Source of the DNA: Pseudomonadaceae bacterium
GTDB taxonomy: Bacteria > Pseudomonadota > Gammaproteobacteria > Pseudomonadales > Azotimanducaceae
Direction of reading: 5' to 3'
Assembly: GCA_024743175.1 (NCBI GenBank)
Contig: JANSXA010000001.1
Location: 372,001 to 436,000, forward strand
DNA length: 64,000 bases
Shown here: piece by piece, positions 1 to 8,341 of the stretch
Layout of the letters: every line of letters begins with the position of its first letter
Position numbering within the stretch: position 1 is the stretch's first letter
Notes under the pieces: generated by a model
The model's database searches: none
Seen by the model: only the letters and a program-made list of their open reading frames with translations
Told to the model about the DNA's origin: nothing
Program-made: the position numbers and the translations under genes

Positions 1-605
1 GCATTAGGCATCTCCCAGAAATCGGGCATGCTGCGCGGATGGGGATAAGATGAAAGACCGCCACCAGCGCCTAATTCGCGCCGGTAGTTGTCCAGCTGTG
101 CAGTTGTCAAACGCCCTTCTAACCAGGCGCGAGCGTAAACTCCAGGTGCAGCATGAGGCTGTGGCAGCACCATATCCGGATCGTTATCGTTGTCAAAACT
201 CTGAAAAAAGTGATTAAACCCTACTTCCAGCATGGTGGCGCAGGAAGCATAGGTTGCAATGTGTCCACCAACGCCAACACCTGCATCCTGGGCACGCAGC
301 ACCATCGCCATTGCATTCCAGCGAATTATCTTTTCAATCCTGGCTTCCAGCGCAAGATCACCGGGGTAAGCCGGCTCGTCTTCTACACTGATGGTATTGA
401 TATATGGTGTGTTAAGTGTGGCCTCGCTTAGCGGCACGTTTAAGCTCAGGGCATGATCCTGCAGACTGCGCAGAATCTCACGTACACCAGCGTCACCAAA
501 TTCCGCATGGATGGATTCTAACGACTCCAGCCATTCCTGTTTGTCTTCGGCAAGATAGCCAGCTTCAAGGCTGGTCAGGTGCTGGCTGGACTGAACATCA
601 GTCAT
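1..605 (-). CDS. aceE: Pyruvate dehydrogenase E1 component, homodimeric type (3' part beyond the window)
   Basis: First 201 codons of the thiamine-diphosphate enzyme that decarboxylates pyruvate and passes the acetyl group to the lipoyl E2 subunit of the cytoplasmic pyruvate dehydrogenase complex. The visible N-terminus follows E. coli AceE closely: YINTI at residues 68-72, then AYPGDL, RWNAMAMVLRA (95-105), GGHIATY (113-119), FNHFF (130-134), PGVYARAWLEGRL and GLSSYPHP. The frame is open to the left edge, so the gene is cut by the window and not broken. The ATG overlaps the last codons of the upstream HIT gene by 8 nt, which suggests translational coupling. Having aceE behind a HIT gene instead of a pdhR regulator is a local arrangement. 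Identification is secure. Confidence 0.95.
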   Translation of the reverse strand, partial: MTDVQSSQHLTSLEAGYLAEDKQEWLESLESIHAEFGDAGVREILRSLQDHALSLNVPLSEATLNTPYINTISVEDEPAYPGDLALEARIEKIIRWNAMAMVLRAQDAGVGVGGHIATYASCATMLEVGFNHFFQSFDNDNDPDMVLPQPHAAPGVYARAWLEGRLTTAQLDNYRRELGAGGGLSSYPHPRSMPDFWEMPN

Positions 606-1026
606 TGTCGTTCAGGCATTTTCGAATTTTATCGGCATGCGCTTCTAAGATGTCAAAATCCTGCATTTCCCTGGCATGCATACCTAACGCCAGGCCCTCA
701 TGTCGAGGCATTATGTGAAAATGCAGATGGAATACGGTTTGTCCAGCTGCAGCACCGTTGAGTTGGGCCAGCATAACGCCAGGTGCAGAGAACGCGGCTT
801 TCACCGCCGCTGTGACCTTCTGTACGGTCGCAATAGTCTGCGCGAGCACCAGCGGATCAGCATCCAGCAGATCCTCGGCTTCGCATTTGGGGATAACCAG
901 CGTGTGCCCATCCACCTGAGGCATTACGTCCATGAAGGCCAGGGAATATTCATCCTCATAAACTTTAAAGGCTGGCGCTTCACCACGCAGGATCTTGGCA
1001 AATATGTTATTTGCATCGTATGTCAT
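598..1026 (-). CDS. HIT family nucleotide-binding hydrolase
   Basis: A 142-residue histidine-triad protein. The family hydrolyses or transfers nucleotidyl groups on substrates such as AMP-lysine, Ap4A or nucleoside phosphoramidates in the cytoplasm. The diagnostic triad H-L-H-F-H is at residues 100-104 (His100, His102, His104) near the C-terminus, preceded by the usual FMDVMPQVDGHTLVIPK strand pattern near 31-47. Length fits single-domain Fhit/HINT-like bacterial proteins. The ATG at 1026 is preceded by an AGAGAG stretch. It overlaps the aceE start by 8 nt, so the two are probably co-transcribed. The true substrate cannot be told from sequence. Confidence 0.9.
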   Translation of the reverse strand: MTYDANNIFAKILRGEAPAFKVYEDEYSLAFMDVMPQVDGHTLVIPKCEAEDLLDADPLVLAQTIATVQKVTAAVKAAFSAPGVMLAQLNGAAAGQTVFHLHFHIMPRHEGLALGMHAREMQDFDILEAHADKIRKCLNDND

Positions 1027-1138
1027 AGGTCATCACTCTCTTTACAGCGCTGCATCGAGTAGGCGCGCTACCCGGAGCCCTGATCATAAACAACTTTCGA
1101 GAGAGTGGCGAAAATTAGCCGCACGCTGCAAGCGGGCA

Positions 1139-1498
1139 CTAATCTTCAAGCATTAACCAGGCAACCGGCAGCAGTCCTGCAACCGCAATGAGCGGCACAA
1201 CCAACGCTGTTGCAATAGAGGAGTAACCGCCCAGCAGGTTTGCCGGCAGCAACTGGGTGAACTGCTCAAGGGGAAAGGATTGTAACGACAGTGCAAAAAC
1301 GACGCCGCCAACAAGCACCGCAAGCAGTAAAATCCAATTACGACCAATATGTGGGGCAAAACCTGGGAGTTCAGCCTCCACCTGTGGCAACGTTTCTACC
1401 TGCGCCATGATGTCGCGAACCAGATTTACATCACTGTCAGCGCGCTGCAGCGACTGGAATTTATTTTTCAGAATCGCATCTAACTCTTTGTTATCCAT
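1139..1498 (-). CDS. Small membrane protein of the ECF sigma operon, possible anti-sigma regulator
   Basis: A 119-residue protein of no family I recognise. Residues 1-60 are hydrophilic and predicted cytoplasmic; two strongly hydrophobic segments follow (about 55-75 and 85-112), with a short acidic end. I chose the ATG at 1498 over an upstream TTG (1519) because AGGAAG lies 8 nt before the ATG. That start overlaps the end of the sigma-factor gene by 8 nt. A small membrane protein directly behind an ECF sigma gene is the usual place for an anti-sigma factor. The zinc-binding HxxxCxxC signature of ZAS anti-sigma factors is absent, so this role is only inferred from position. Confidence 0.6.
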   Translation of the reverse strand: MDNKELDAILKNKFQSLQRADSDVNLVRDIMAQVETLPQVEAELPGFAPHIGRNWILLLAVLVGGVVFALSLQSFPLEQFTQLLPANLLGGYSSIATALVVPLIAVAGLLPVAWLMLED

Positions 1499-2099
1499 GC
1501 TTTTTACTTCCTGTTTCAACTCGCCCGGTCTGCGCCTGTTCTAGTTTTTGCTGCATTTTGTGTTTGGCTCGATGCACGTGGGATTTTACGGTACCCAAAG
1601 CCATACCGCGACTCTCTGCCACTTCCTTGAGGGTAAACTCGAAGCCATAACACAGCACCATTATCTCACGCTCCAGAGGTGTACACAGTGCCAGAAGCTC
1701 GTTAAGTTCAGCATCTGTATCCACAATATCCTGGGTGTCGATAACCACATCACCCGCTTCAGGCAGATGTTTCTGCTCAGTCTGTTTGCGCCGATAGCTG
1801 TGCAGAAAGTGACGATAAGCGAGCTGTTTCAACCAGCCGCCAAACTTCTGCGGTTCTACCAGTGTATTCAGTTTCTGCCACGCCGTTAAAAAGGTGTCCT
1901 GAGTAAGGTCATCGGCTAATGCAGGCTGCCGAGTCAATCCCAGCAACATTGAACGCACAAAACCCTGATAGCGGGTCACCAGCACGGTGTAGGCTGTGTG
2001 GCGCTCTGACAACGTACCCTGTCGAGCGCACAGCACCAGTTCTGCATCTGCTGCATCATCATCCGGCGTGTTCACACTGGCGGGAAAAGACAAAATCAT
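1491..2099 (-). CDS. ECF-type RNA polymerase sigma-70 factor
   Basis: A 202-residue alternative sigma factor that would direct RNA polymerase to a small regulon. Region 2 covers roughly residues 40-105 (YQGFVRSML, then ADDLTQDTFLTAWQKL and the -10-recognition stretch ending in YRRK). Region 4 covers about 130-190 (TPLEREIMVLCYGFEFTLKEVAE with the helix-turn-helix GTVKSHVHRAKHKM). There is no region 1.1 or region 3, as expected for the ECF group. Its ATG overlaps the stop of the DUF6249 gene in an ATGA arrangement, and its own end overlaps the small membrane protein gene, so the three form a tight operon. The signal sensed is unknown. Confidence 0.9.
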   Translation of the reverse strand: MILSFPASVNTPDDDAADAELVLCARQGTLSERHTAYTVLVTRYQGFVRSMLLGLTRQPALADDLTQDTFLTAWQKLNTLVEPQKFGGWLKQLAYRHFLHSYRRKQTEQKHLPEAGDVVIDTQDIVDTDAELNELLALCTPLEREIMVLCYGFEFTLKEVAESRGMALGTVKSHVHRAKHKMQQKLEQAQTGRVETGSKKHG

Positions 2100-2458
2100 T
2101 TATCGCTTTTCTGTCCAAAGTAGCCCATCAGAAGGTACGCAAAGCTCGTCAAGATGGGAAACGCTGAGAATCCGAGCATTGGTCCGACTGCATCTTCTTT
2201 GCCAATCAAAAACGCCAGACAAACAAAAGCCAAGCCAATGGCCAGCAGGATCACCCCCCGTCGAACATCATTGTGCTGGGGCTGCAGGGCCGCGGTCAAT
2301 TGCTCCAACAGTTCGCTGGAAAGTGCCTGGCCTGATTCCAGCGTGGCCCGGATGGTCAGCTGCAGTTCCTGGCGGTTGCGATAGCGATAAAAAGTGACAA
2401 TTGCCACAATACCGAAAATCATCGCAAAGAGGGTTATGGGTACTAATGCTTCAGCCAT
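2096..2458 (-). CDS. DUF6249 membrane protein
   Basis: A 120-residue protein with one N-terminal transmembrane helix (about 5-25), a basic juxtamembrane patch (YRYRNRQELQ), a 40-residue soluble segment containing LESGQALSSELLEQL, then two more hydrophobic segments (about 68-85 and 90-112). This layout, including the RRGVILLAIGLAF start of helix two, matches the DUF6249 family, which is often found beside ECF sigma genes. Function is not known. It is first in the operon and has a clear AGGAGA ribosome site before the ATG at 2458. It may be the membrane sensor of the sigma system, but that is inference from position only. Confidence 0.75.
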   Translation of the reverse strand: MAEALVPITLFAMIFGIVAIVTFYRYRNRQELQLTIRATLESGQALSSELLEQLTAALQPQHNDVRRGVILLAIGLAFVCLAFLIGKEDAVGPMLGFSAFPILTSFAYLLMGYFGQKSDK

Positions 2459-2488
2459 CGGGCTCTCCTAAGGTTTGTTTCTCATATA

Positions 2489-2515
2489 AGAGCCCCAGCT
2501 GTTGAGAAAGGTTGC
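2489..2515 (-). promoter_or_regulatory. Candidate ECF-sigma promoter of the sigma operon
   Basis: On the minus strand GCAACC (2510-2515) and GCTCT (2489-2493) lie 16 nt apart, resembling the AAC-type -35 and CTC/GTC-type -10 of ECF promoters. It would fit autoregulation of the DUF6249-sigma operon. A GGGCTCT/AGAGCCC inverted repeat (2460-2466 with 2489-2495) also spans the ribosome site. Tentative. Confidence 0.3.
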
Positions 2516-2530
2516 ATTATTTTTTGAATA

Positions 2531-3658
2531 CTAACCATCACGCAACCATTGCAGAACCTCTTCGGTATGTGCCCCAATGTCAGGCATCTCCAGATCGCTG
2601 TCAGCTGCAGCGTTGATTGCCCGGCCGGGTACTACCGGCAGCTCGATACTGGCACTATTGACGGCCACACGGGTTGTGCGCAGGTCTGCATGATTGACCA
2701 GCTCTGGCACTCCATTCACCGGCGCAAACGCCACATCTGCGGCATCAAGACGGGCAGCCAGGTCGACATAACGGGTGCTGGCAAAGTGCACCTGCAGCGT
2801 TGCGTCTACAAAAGCCCGATGCGCAACCCGGGTCTCATTGTCAGCACAACGCTTATCCTGCGCCAGCGTGTGCAGAGAACCATCGATCTGACACAGACGC
2901 TGCCACTCTGCTTCATTCTGCACGGAAAGGACAAAGGCTATCTGATCAGCGCTCTCGAACACGCCGTAAGGGCATATACCTGGATGTGCCAGACCCACTC
3001 GTGCGGGCGGTCCTCCCCCATATCTCGTGAGCAGATAAGGTACGCTCATGTATTGTGCAACCGCATCAAAAAGCGCGACGCTGATTCGCTCACCAGTGCC
3101 GCTATGGTGCCGCAGCAGAACAGCTTCCAACACGGCCTCATAGGCAAACATACCCGTTGCAATGTCGACAATGGATACGCCAACCCGACCCGGTGCTTCC
3201 ATAGAACCCGTGATAGAGGCCAGACCAGCCTCGGCCTGCATCAGCAGATCGTATGCTTTGCGCTGGGCACCGGGTCCATCCGGGTGAAAACCGCTGATGG
3301 ACACTGAAATAAGGTGTGGATAGCGGGCGTGTAATTCAGTCAGACCCAGGCCAAGTTTTTCCAGTGCGCCAGGTTTCAGATTCTGTACCAGAACGTCACA
3401 GCGGCTGATGAGTTTTTCTAACAGCCTGACGTCCTCAGCTTCGCGCAAATCGAACACCACCGATTTTTTACCGCCGTTCAGCCAGACAAAGTAGCTGCTC
3501 TCACCTGCAACCGCTGTATCGTAGAAGCGTGCAAAATCACCCTCCGGGCGCTCAACTTTGAATACTTCAGCCCCTGCTAACAGAAGCCTTTTGCTGCACA
3601 AAGGTGCCGCCACCGCCTGTTCAATGGATACAACCCTGACACCCTCAAGTGGCTGCAT
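2531..3658 (-). CDS. CaiB/BaiF family (class III) CoA transferase
   Basis: A 375-residue CoA transferase that moves CoA between carboxylic acids through an enzyme-bound aspartyl-CoA. The family catalytic aspartate is in VDIATG (Asp165); other landmarks are the N-terminal LEGVRVVSIEQAVAAP, VFKVERPEGDFAR near residue 35, the SYFVWLNGGKKS segment near 55 and DVLVQNLKPGALEKLGL near 88. I chose the ATG at 3658 because AGAGGAGA lies just upstream; a TTG 30 nt earlier has no such site. It sits between the sigma operon and an aldehyde dehydrogenase gene, separated from the latter by a terminator, so it has its own transcript. Substrate is unknown; neighbours suggest acyl-CoA catabolism. Confidence 0.88.
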   Translation of the reverse strand: MQPLEGVRVVSIEQAVAAPLCSKRLLLAGAEVFKVERPEGDFARFYDTAVAGESSYFVWLNGGKKSVVFDLREAEDVRLLEKLISRCDVLVQNLKPGALEKLGLGLTELHARYPHLISVSISGFHPDGPGAQRKAYDLLMQAEAGLASITGSMEAPGRVGVSIVDIATGMFAYEAVLEAVLLRHHSGTGERISVALFDAVAQYMSVPYLLTRYGGGPPARVGLAHPGICPYGVFESADQIAFVLSVQNEAEWQRLCQIDGSLHTLAQDKRCADNETRVAHRAFVDATLQVHFASTRYVDLAARLDAADVAFAPVNGVPELVNHADLRTTRVAVNSASIELPVVPGRAINAAADSDLEMPDIGAHTEEVLQWLRDG

Positions 3659-3689
3659 AGTATCTCCTCTGTTCTTATCCAGGGGCAAA

Positions 3690-3712
3690 AAAAGAGGGCC
3701 TTGTGGCCCTCT
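3690..3712 (-). terminator. Rho-independent terminator of the aldehyde dehydrogenase gene
   Basis: Perfect 8-bp stem (3693-3700 with 3705-3712) and a 4-nt loop, followed on the minus strand by a run of seven T. It lies about 50 nt after the aldehyde dehydrogenase stop. Confidence 0.85.
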
Positions 3713-3763
3713 TTAATTCACTTAGCTTCAGCTTTAACTTCAGCTTTAGCGGGGCTGACCGAT

Positions 3764-5197
3764 TCAGCCTGCGGCGTTGTAGCCCATGATGGCTTTGGTT
3801 TCGAGGAATTCTTCAAAACCGTGCAGGCCCCACTCACGCCCGTTACCAGACTGCTTGTAACCACCAAATGGCGCGTTGTTGTCTACTGGCGCACCATTGA
3901 GGTGGACGTTACCCGTGCGAATCTGTCGAGCCACACGCTTGGCACGTTCCGGATCACTGGAGGAGATGTAGCCGCTCAAGCCGTACAGCGTGTCATTGGC
4001 AATCCGCACGGCATCTTCTTCATCTTCGTAGCCAATCAGTGACAGCACCGGTCCAAAAATTTCTTCCTGGGCAATGGTCATATCATTGGTGACATGAGAG
4101 AAAACAGTGGGTTTAACGTAATAACCAGCGTTCAAGCCATCAGGTCGACCGGTTCCACCTGTTTCAAGCTTGGCGCCTTCGTCGATACCTTTCTGAATCA
4201 GGTTCTGGATTTTGTTGAACTGAACTTCAGAGACAACAGGACCAATCGTTGTGCCTTCCGCGGTCGGGTCGCCAACCTTGACCTGTTCTGCCGCTGCTTT
4301 TGCAATCGCAGCAGCTTCATCCATGCGTGCATTCGGCACCAGCATGCGTGTTGGCGCATTACAGGACTGACCTGAATTCATGCACATGCCGAATACGTCC
4401 CGGGAGATAGATTTGGTGAAATCTGCGTCATCGAGAATGATGTTGGCTGATTTTCCACCCAGTTCCTGAGCGACACGCTTAACGGTTGGTGCTGCGTTTT
4501 TCGCCACTTCAACACCTGCACGGGTTGAACCGGTGAAGGACATCATGTCGACATCAGGATGTGACGACAATGGTGCACCTACGCTGGGTCCGTCACCGTT
4601 GATCAGGTTAAAGACACCCGGCGGTACGCCTGCCTCGTGCAGTATTTCGGTAAATACGATGGCGTTCAGCGGCGCAACTTCCGAAGGCTTCAGCACCATG
4701 GTGCAACCTGCGGCCAGAGCTGGTGCAACCTTGCAGGCAATCTGGTTCAGAGGCCAGTTCCACGGTGTGATCAAACCACAGACACCTGCGGGCTCACGAA
4801 CAACATGAGAGGTACCAATATCTTCTTCGAACTCAAAGTTTTTCAACACTTCAAGGGTTGTCATGAAGTGGCCAAGTGCAGACGGCGCCTGCGCTGCGTT
4901 AGCTAACCCTAAAGGCGCGCCCATTTCCTGACTGATAGCGGTAGCAACATCTCCCATCCGCTCAGCGTATTTGGCGATAATTGCTTCCAGCAGTGCAATG
5001 CGCTCTTCTTTGGTGGTCTGCGAGTAGGTTTCAAAAGCGGCTTTGGCGGCTGCAACGGCTGCGTTGACGTCCGCTTCGCCACCCATTGCGATTTTACCAA
5101 TGGGCTGCTCTGTTGCTGGGTTGATGACATCCAGCGTGTCGCTGGTTGAAGGTTCAACCCACTGCCCATTAATGTAGAATTTTAGTGCGTTCTCCAC
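3764..5197 (-). CDS. NAD(P)-dependent aldehyde dehydrogenase
   Basis: A 477-residue aldehyde dehydrogenase that oxidises an aldehyde to the acid in the cytoplasm. Landmarks are TPWNWPLNQ (144-152), the cofactor site FTGSTRAG (221-228), the general base Glu245 in QELGGKS and the nucleophile Cys279 in NSGQSCNAP. Length and ending (ETKAIMGYN) are normal for the family. Just after the stop, a different frame reads on as an Ala/Lys/Glu-rich tail up to 3718, directly before the terminator; see findings. The gene has a long divergent spacer from the FadB-like gene and is probably monocistronic. The aldehyde used is unknown. Confidence 0.92.
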   Translation of the reverse strand: MENALKFYINGQWVEPSTSDTLDVINPATEQPIGKIAMGGEADVNAAVAAAKAAFETYSQTTKEERIALLEAIIAKYAERMGDVATAISQEMGAPLGLANAAQAPSALGHFMTTLEVLKNFEFEEDIGTSHVVREPAGVCGLITPWNWPLNQIACKVAPALAAGCTMVLKPSEVAPLNAIVFTEILHEAGVPPGVFNLINGDGPSVGAPLSSHPDVDMMSFTGSTRAGVEVAKNAAPTVKRVAQELGGKSANIILDDADFTKSISRDVFGMCMNSGQSCNAPTRMLVPNARMDEAAAIAKAAAEQVKVGDPTAEGTTIGPVVSEVQFNKIQNLIQKGIDEGAKLETGGTGRPDGLNAGYYVKPTVFSHVTNDMTIAQEEIFGPVLSLIGYEDEEDAVRIANDTLYGLSGYISSSDPERAKRVARQIRTGNVHLNGAPVDNNAPFGGYKQSGNGREWGLHGFEEFLETKAIMGYNAAG

Positions 5198-5444
5198 GTT
5201 TTACGTTCCTCTGGTTATGAAATTGTATGGGGCAGGCTGAGCCTGGACCTCGAAAGCTCCAGCCGACATAGGCATTCTGCCCTCAACAGCCGACTAGAAT
5301 AACGCCTGGCGGGGGAATTAAAAAGCGCAGCTGAATCGACATTCAAGCCAGGAATTTCCGTGTGTTATCTGTGCATACCTACCCTTCTCACCTGAGTTAC
5401 GGCAAACTGTCGACCCAGATTTTTGAACCCAGTTGAGAGAGAAT

Positions 5445-7553
5445 ATGAAAGGTACTGTGCACTACGAGCAGCGCGATAACATCGCGCTTCTGACCATCGA
5501 TAACCCACCGGTTAATCCTTTGTCCTCAGGCGTACGCCAGGGACTGTCCGATGGCATCGCCAAGGCACTGGCCGACGACAGCGTAGAAGCCATTGTGCTT
5601 ACCGGCGCGGGGCGCGCATTCATCGCCGGCGCAGATATCTCCGAATTCGGCGGTGCTGCACAGGGTCCCAGCCTGCATGATTGCCTGCAAAGCATGGACA
5701 ACAGCAGCAAACCGATCATTGCCGCAATCAACGGCACAGCTTTTGGCGGTGGTCTCGAAGTAGCTTTGTGCTGTCACTACCGGGTCATTGCGCCTAGTGC
5801 ACCTGTTGGCCTGCCTGAAGTTAAACTGGGCCTTCTGCCTGGCGCCGGCGGCACCCAGCGTTTGCCTCGCCTGATCGGTGCAGAAAAAGCCCTGGACTTC
5901 ATTCTTTCCGGTGATCCCATCCCTGGTCCGGCCGCAAAAGAACTGGGTATTGCGGACAGCGTAGCGGATGGCGACATCGTTGAGGCAGGCATCGCCTTCG
6001 CGCAGGACATCATCGCCAAGGGCAGCCCTATCCGCAGAGTGCGGGATGAATCAGAACTGCTGCAAGCCGATCGGGATAACGCCGAGCTGTTTGACAACGC
6101 GCGCAAAACATCAGCGCGCAGGATGCGCAAACGTTTTGCGCCTGAAATGATCATTCAGTGTGTTGAGGCGGCGGTTAATCTGGGCGATTTTGACGCGGGT
6201 ATGAAAGTTGAGGCTGAGTGTTTTGCAAAATGTCTGAAACACCCTCAGCGTGAAGCCCTCATCCACATGTTTTTTGCTGAACGCGAAGTGGCAAAAATCC
6301 CTGATGTTCCTAAAGACACGCCTACCCAGGACATCAATCAGGCTGGCGTCATCGGCTGCGGCACCATGGGTGGTGGTATCACCATGTCTTTCCTCAATGT
6401 CGGTATCCCGGTCACGGTACTGGAAGTTGATCAGGAAGCCCTGGACCGCGGTATCGGCGTGATCAAGCGCAACTACGATATTCAGGTACAGCGTGGACGT
6501 ATGAGTGCTGAAGAGGTCGATCAGCGCATGGGTATTCTCACCGGTACAACCGAGTTTTCCGATCTCGGCACAGCTGATGTCATTATCGAAGCCATTTACG
6601 AAAACATTGATGTGAAAGTCGATACCTTCAAGAAGATGGAGGCTGTGGCCAAACCCGGCGCCATTCTTGCCAGTAATACATCTGGTCTTGATATTGACAA
6701 GATGGCCGACGCAACCACCCGTCCTGAAGCGGTGATTGGCCTGCATTTCTTCAGCCCAGCTAATGTCATGCGTCTGCTCGAAGTTGTACGCGGCGAAGCC
6801 ACCAGCAAAGAAACCATCGCTACGTCCATGAAACTGGGCAAACGACTTAATAAAGTGGCGGTGTTGTCTGGCAACGCGCCTGGTTTCATTGGTAATCGAA
6901 TGCTCGGTGGCTACACGCGACAGGCCGGCGAAATCATTCTCCAGGGAGCGACACCCTACCAGGTAGATAATGTCATCCTCGGCTTTGGCATGCCCATGGG
7001 TCCTTTCCAGATGAACGACCTGGTTGGTCTTGACCTGGGCTGGCGCGCGCGCAAGCTCGGTGGCGTTAAGCCGGAAGACGTGCCAATTACTGCACGTGTT
7101 GCTGACAAATTATGTGAACTGGAACGGTTTGGACAGAAGACCAATCGCGGGTTCTACATTTACCCCGAAGGCAGCCGTGCAGGCACACCCGATCCAGAGG
7201 TTGTTGCTATCGTTGAAGAAACTTCAGCTGAGCTTGGCATCACCCGACGGGAAATCTCTGATGAAGAAGTGTTGAAGCGCTGCCTGTATCCGTTGATTAA
7301 CGAAGGTGCCCGAATCCTCGAAGCCGGTATTGCCATTCGGCCCTGTGATATCGATATTGTGTATATCAACGGTTACGGTTTTCCCGAAGTTACCGGCGGA
7401 CCGATGTTCTGGGCAGACCAGATCGGACTGGAGAATATTCTGGCTGATATCAAAAAGTTTCAGTCTGAATATGGTGGCGACATCTGGGAACCTGCACCGC
7501 TGCTCGAAAAGCTGGTCAGCGAAGGCAAGACATTCGCCAGTCTGCAAGGCTGA
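5445..7553 (+). CDS. FadB-like enoyl-CoA hydratase / 3-hydroxyacyl-CoA dehydrogenase fusion
   Basis: A 702-residue bifunctional beta-oxidation enzyme that hydrates trans-2-enoyl-CoA and then oxidises the 3-hydroxyacyl-CoA with NAD+. The crotonase domain fills residues 1-190 (AFIAGADISEFG oxyanion loop; catalytic-region LPEVKLGLLPGAGGTQ). The NAD-binding fold starts at GVIGCGTMGGGI near 302, with SNTSGLDIDKMA and LHFFSPANVMRLLEVV after it. Two C-terminal dehydrogenase dimerisation domains follow. I start it at the ATG at 5445 because GAGAGA sits 4 nt before it; a TTG is 12 nt upstream. No thiolase (FadA) gene follows directly, unlike the fadBA operon; a thiolase lies 2.2 kb away. Confidence 0.93.
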   Translation: MKGTVHYEQRDNIALLTIDNPPVNPLSSGVRQGLSDGIAKALADDSVEAIVLTGAGRAFIAGADISEFGGAAQGPSLHDCLQSMDNSSKPIIAAINGTAFGGGLEVALCCHYRVIAPSAPVGLPEVKLGLLPGAGGTQRLPRLIGAEKALDFILSGDPIPGPAAKELGIADSVADGDIVEAGIAFAQDIIAKGSPIRRVRDESELLQADRDNAELFDNARKTSARRMRKRFAPEMIIQCVEAAVNLGDFDAGMKVEAECFAKCLKHPQREALIHMFFAEREVAKIPDVPKDTPTQDINQAGVIGCGTMGGGITMSFLNVGIPVTVLEVDQEALDRGIGVIKRNYDIQVQRGRMSAEEVDQRMGILTGTTEFSDLGTADVIIEAIYENIDVKVDTFKKMEAVAKPGAILASNTSGLDIDKMADATTRPEAVIGLHFFSPANVMRLLEVVRGEATSKETIATSMKLGKRLNKVAVLSGNAPGFIGNRMLGGYTRQAGEIILQGATPYQVDNVILGFGMPMGPFQMNDLVGLDLGWRARKLGGVKPEDVPITARVADKLCELERFGQKTNRGFYIYPEGSRAGTPDPEVVAIVEETSAELGITRREISDEEVLKRCLYPLINEGARILEAGIAIRPCDIDIVYINGYGFPEVTGGPMFWADQIGLENILADIKKFQSEYGGDIWEPAPLLEKLVSEGKTFASLQG

Positions 7554-7668
7554 TGTGCAGCCACTGAGCTTTCTGGAATTGCCGCAGCACCCACGCAACT
7601 CGAACTCCGGGCTGGGGCAATATTCACGACCAACTTTTGATGCCAGGTTCAGGCTTGGCTTAGGGTGC

Positions 7669-8331
7669 ATGTTGGCCACCCTGTTTGCAGTTGTGGCGGG
7701 ATGGGCCCATGCGCATGGTGTCGCTGACGGCGACGCCATTTTTCTGCAGAGCCAACAGGGGTTCACCTTCTGGCCCTACTTCTATCTCGGCGCTAAACAC
7801 ATGGTGACGGGTTACGACCACCTTCTGTTTCTGGCGGGCGTGATCTTTTTTCTTTATAAAATCAGCGACATTACCGTCTACGTTACCTTGTTTGCTCTGG
7901 GGCACAGCTTGACGCTGGTGGCGGGTGTCTGGTTCGACATCCCGGCAAATGCGTATCTGATTGACGCTATCATCGGCTTGTCGGTGGTTTATAAAGCATT
8001 CGAAAATCTTGGTGGCTTTGACAAGCTGGGTATCTCCATCAACACCAAGGCAGCGGTCTGGGTGTTTGGCCTGTTTCACGGCTTTGGCCTGGCCACCAAG
8101 CTACAGGCTCTGACCCTGTCCGAAGACGGTCTGCTGGGGAATCTACTGGCTTTCAATCTGGGAGTAGAGGCTGGGCAGCTGACCGCCCTGGTCGGCATTG
8201 TTGCACTTATGAACCTGTGGCGGGCCAGCGCCCGCTTCGAGTCCCAGGCGAGTGTGGCCAACGGCTTACTGATGACCTGTGGCTTTGTTCTGATCGGCTA
8301 TCAGCTGACCGGGTATGGTCTCTCGATTTAA
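7669..8331 (+). CDS. HupE/UreJ family membrane protein
   Basis: About 220 residues with a signal-like N-terminus ending in AHAHG and five or six further hydrophobic segments. Conserved features of the HupE/UreJ family are visible: HMVTGYDHLLFLAGV, LFALGHSLTL and GLFHGFGLA, whose histidines and aspartate are the presumed metal ligands. The family is linked to nickel or other metal uptake for hydrogenases and urease, but neither enzyme is encoded nearby, so the metal is open. The start is uncertain: ATG 7669 gives a normal signal peptide, whereas a GTG at 7555, right after the FadB-like stop with an AAGG site, would add 38 residues. Close spacing suggests co-transcription with the upstream gene. 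Confidence 0.8.
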   Translation: MLATLFAVVAGWAHAHGVADGDAIFLQSQQGFTFWPYFYLGAKHMVTGYDHLLFLAGVIFFLYKISDITVYVTLFALGHSLTLVAGVWFDIPANAYLIDAIIGLSVVYKAFENLGGFDKLGISINTKAAVWVFGLFHGFGLATKLQALTLSEDGLLGNLLAFNLGVEAGQLTALVGIVALMNLWRASARFESQASVANGLLMTCGFVLIGYQLTGYGLSI

Positions 8332-8341
8332 GGCGGGCGAT

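Noticed and set aside
3748-3766. Aldehyde dehydrogenase TGA as another selenocysteine codon
   Set aside because: In-frame reading continues only six codons to a TAA, and the interesting tail is in a different frame; no hairpin follows at SECIS spacing.
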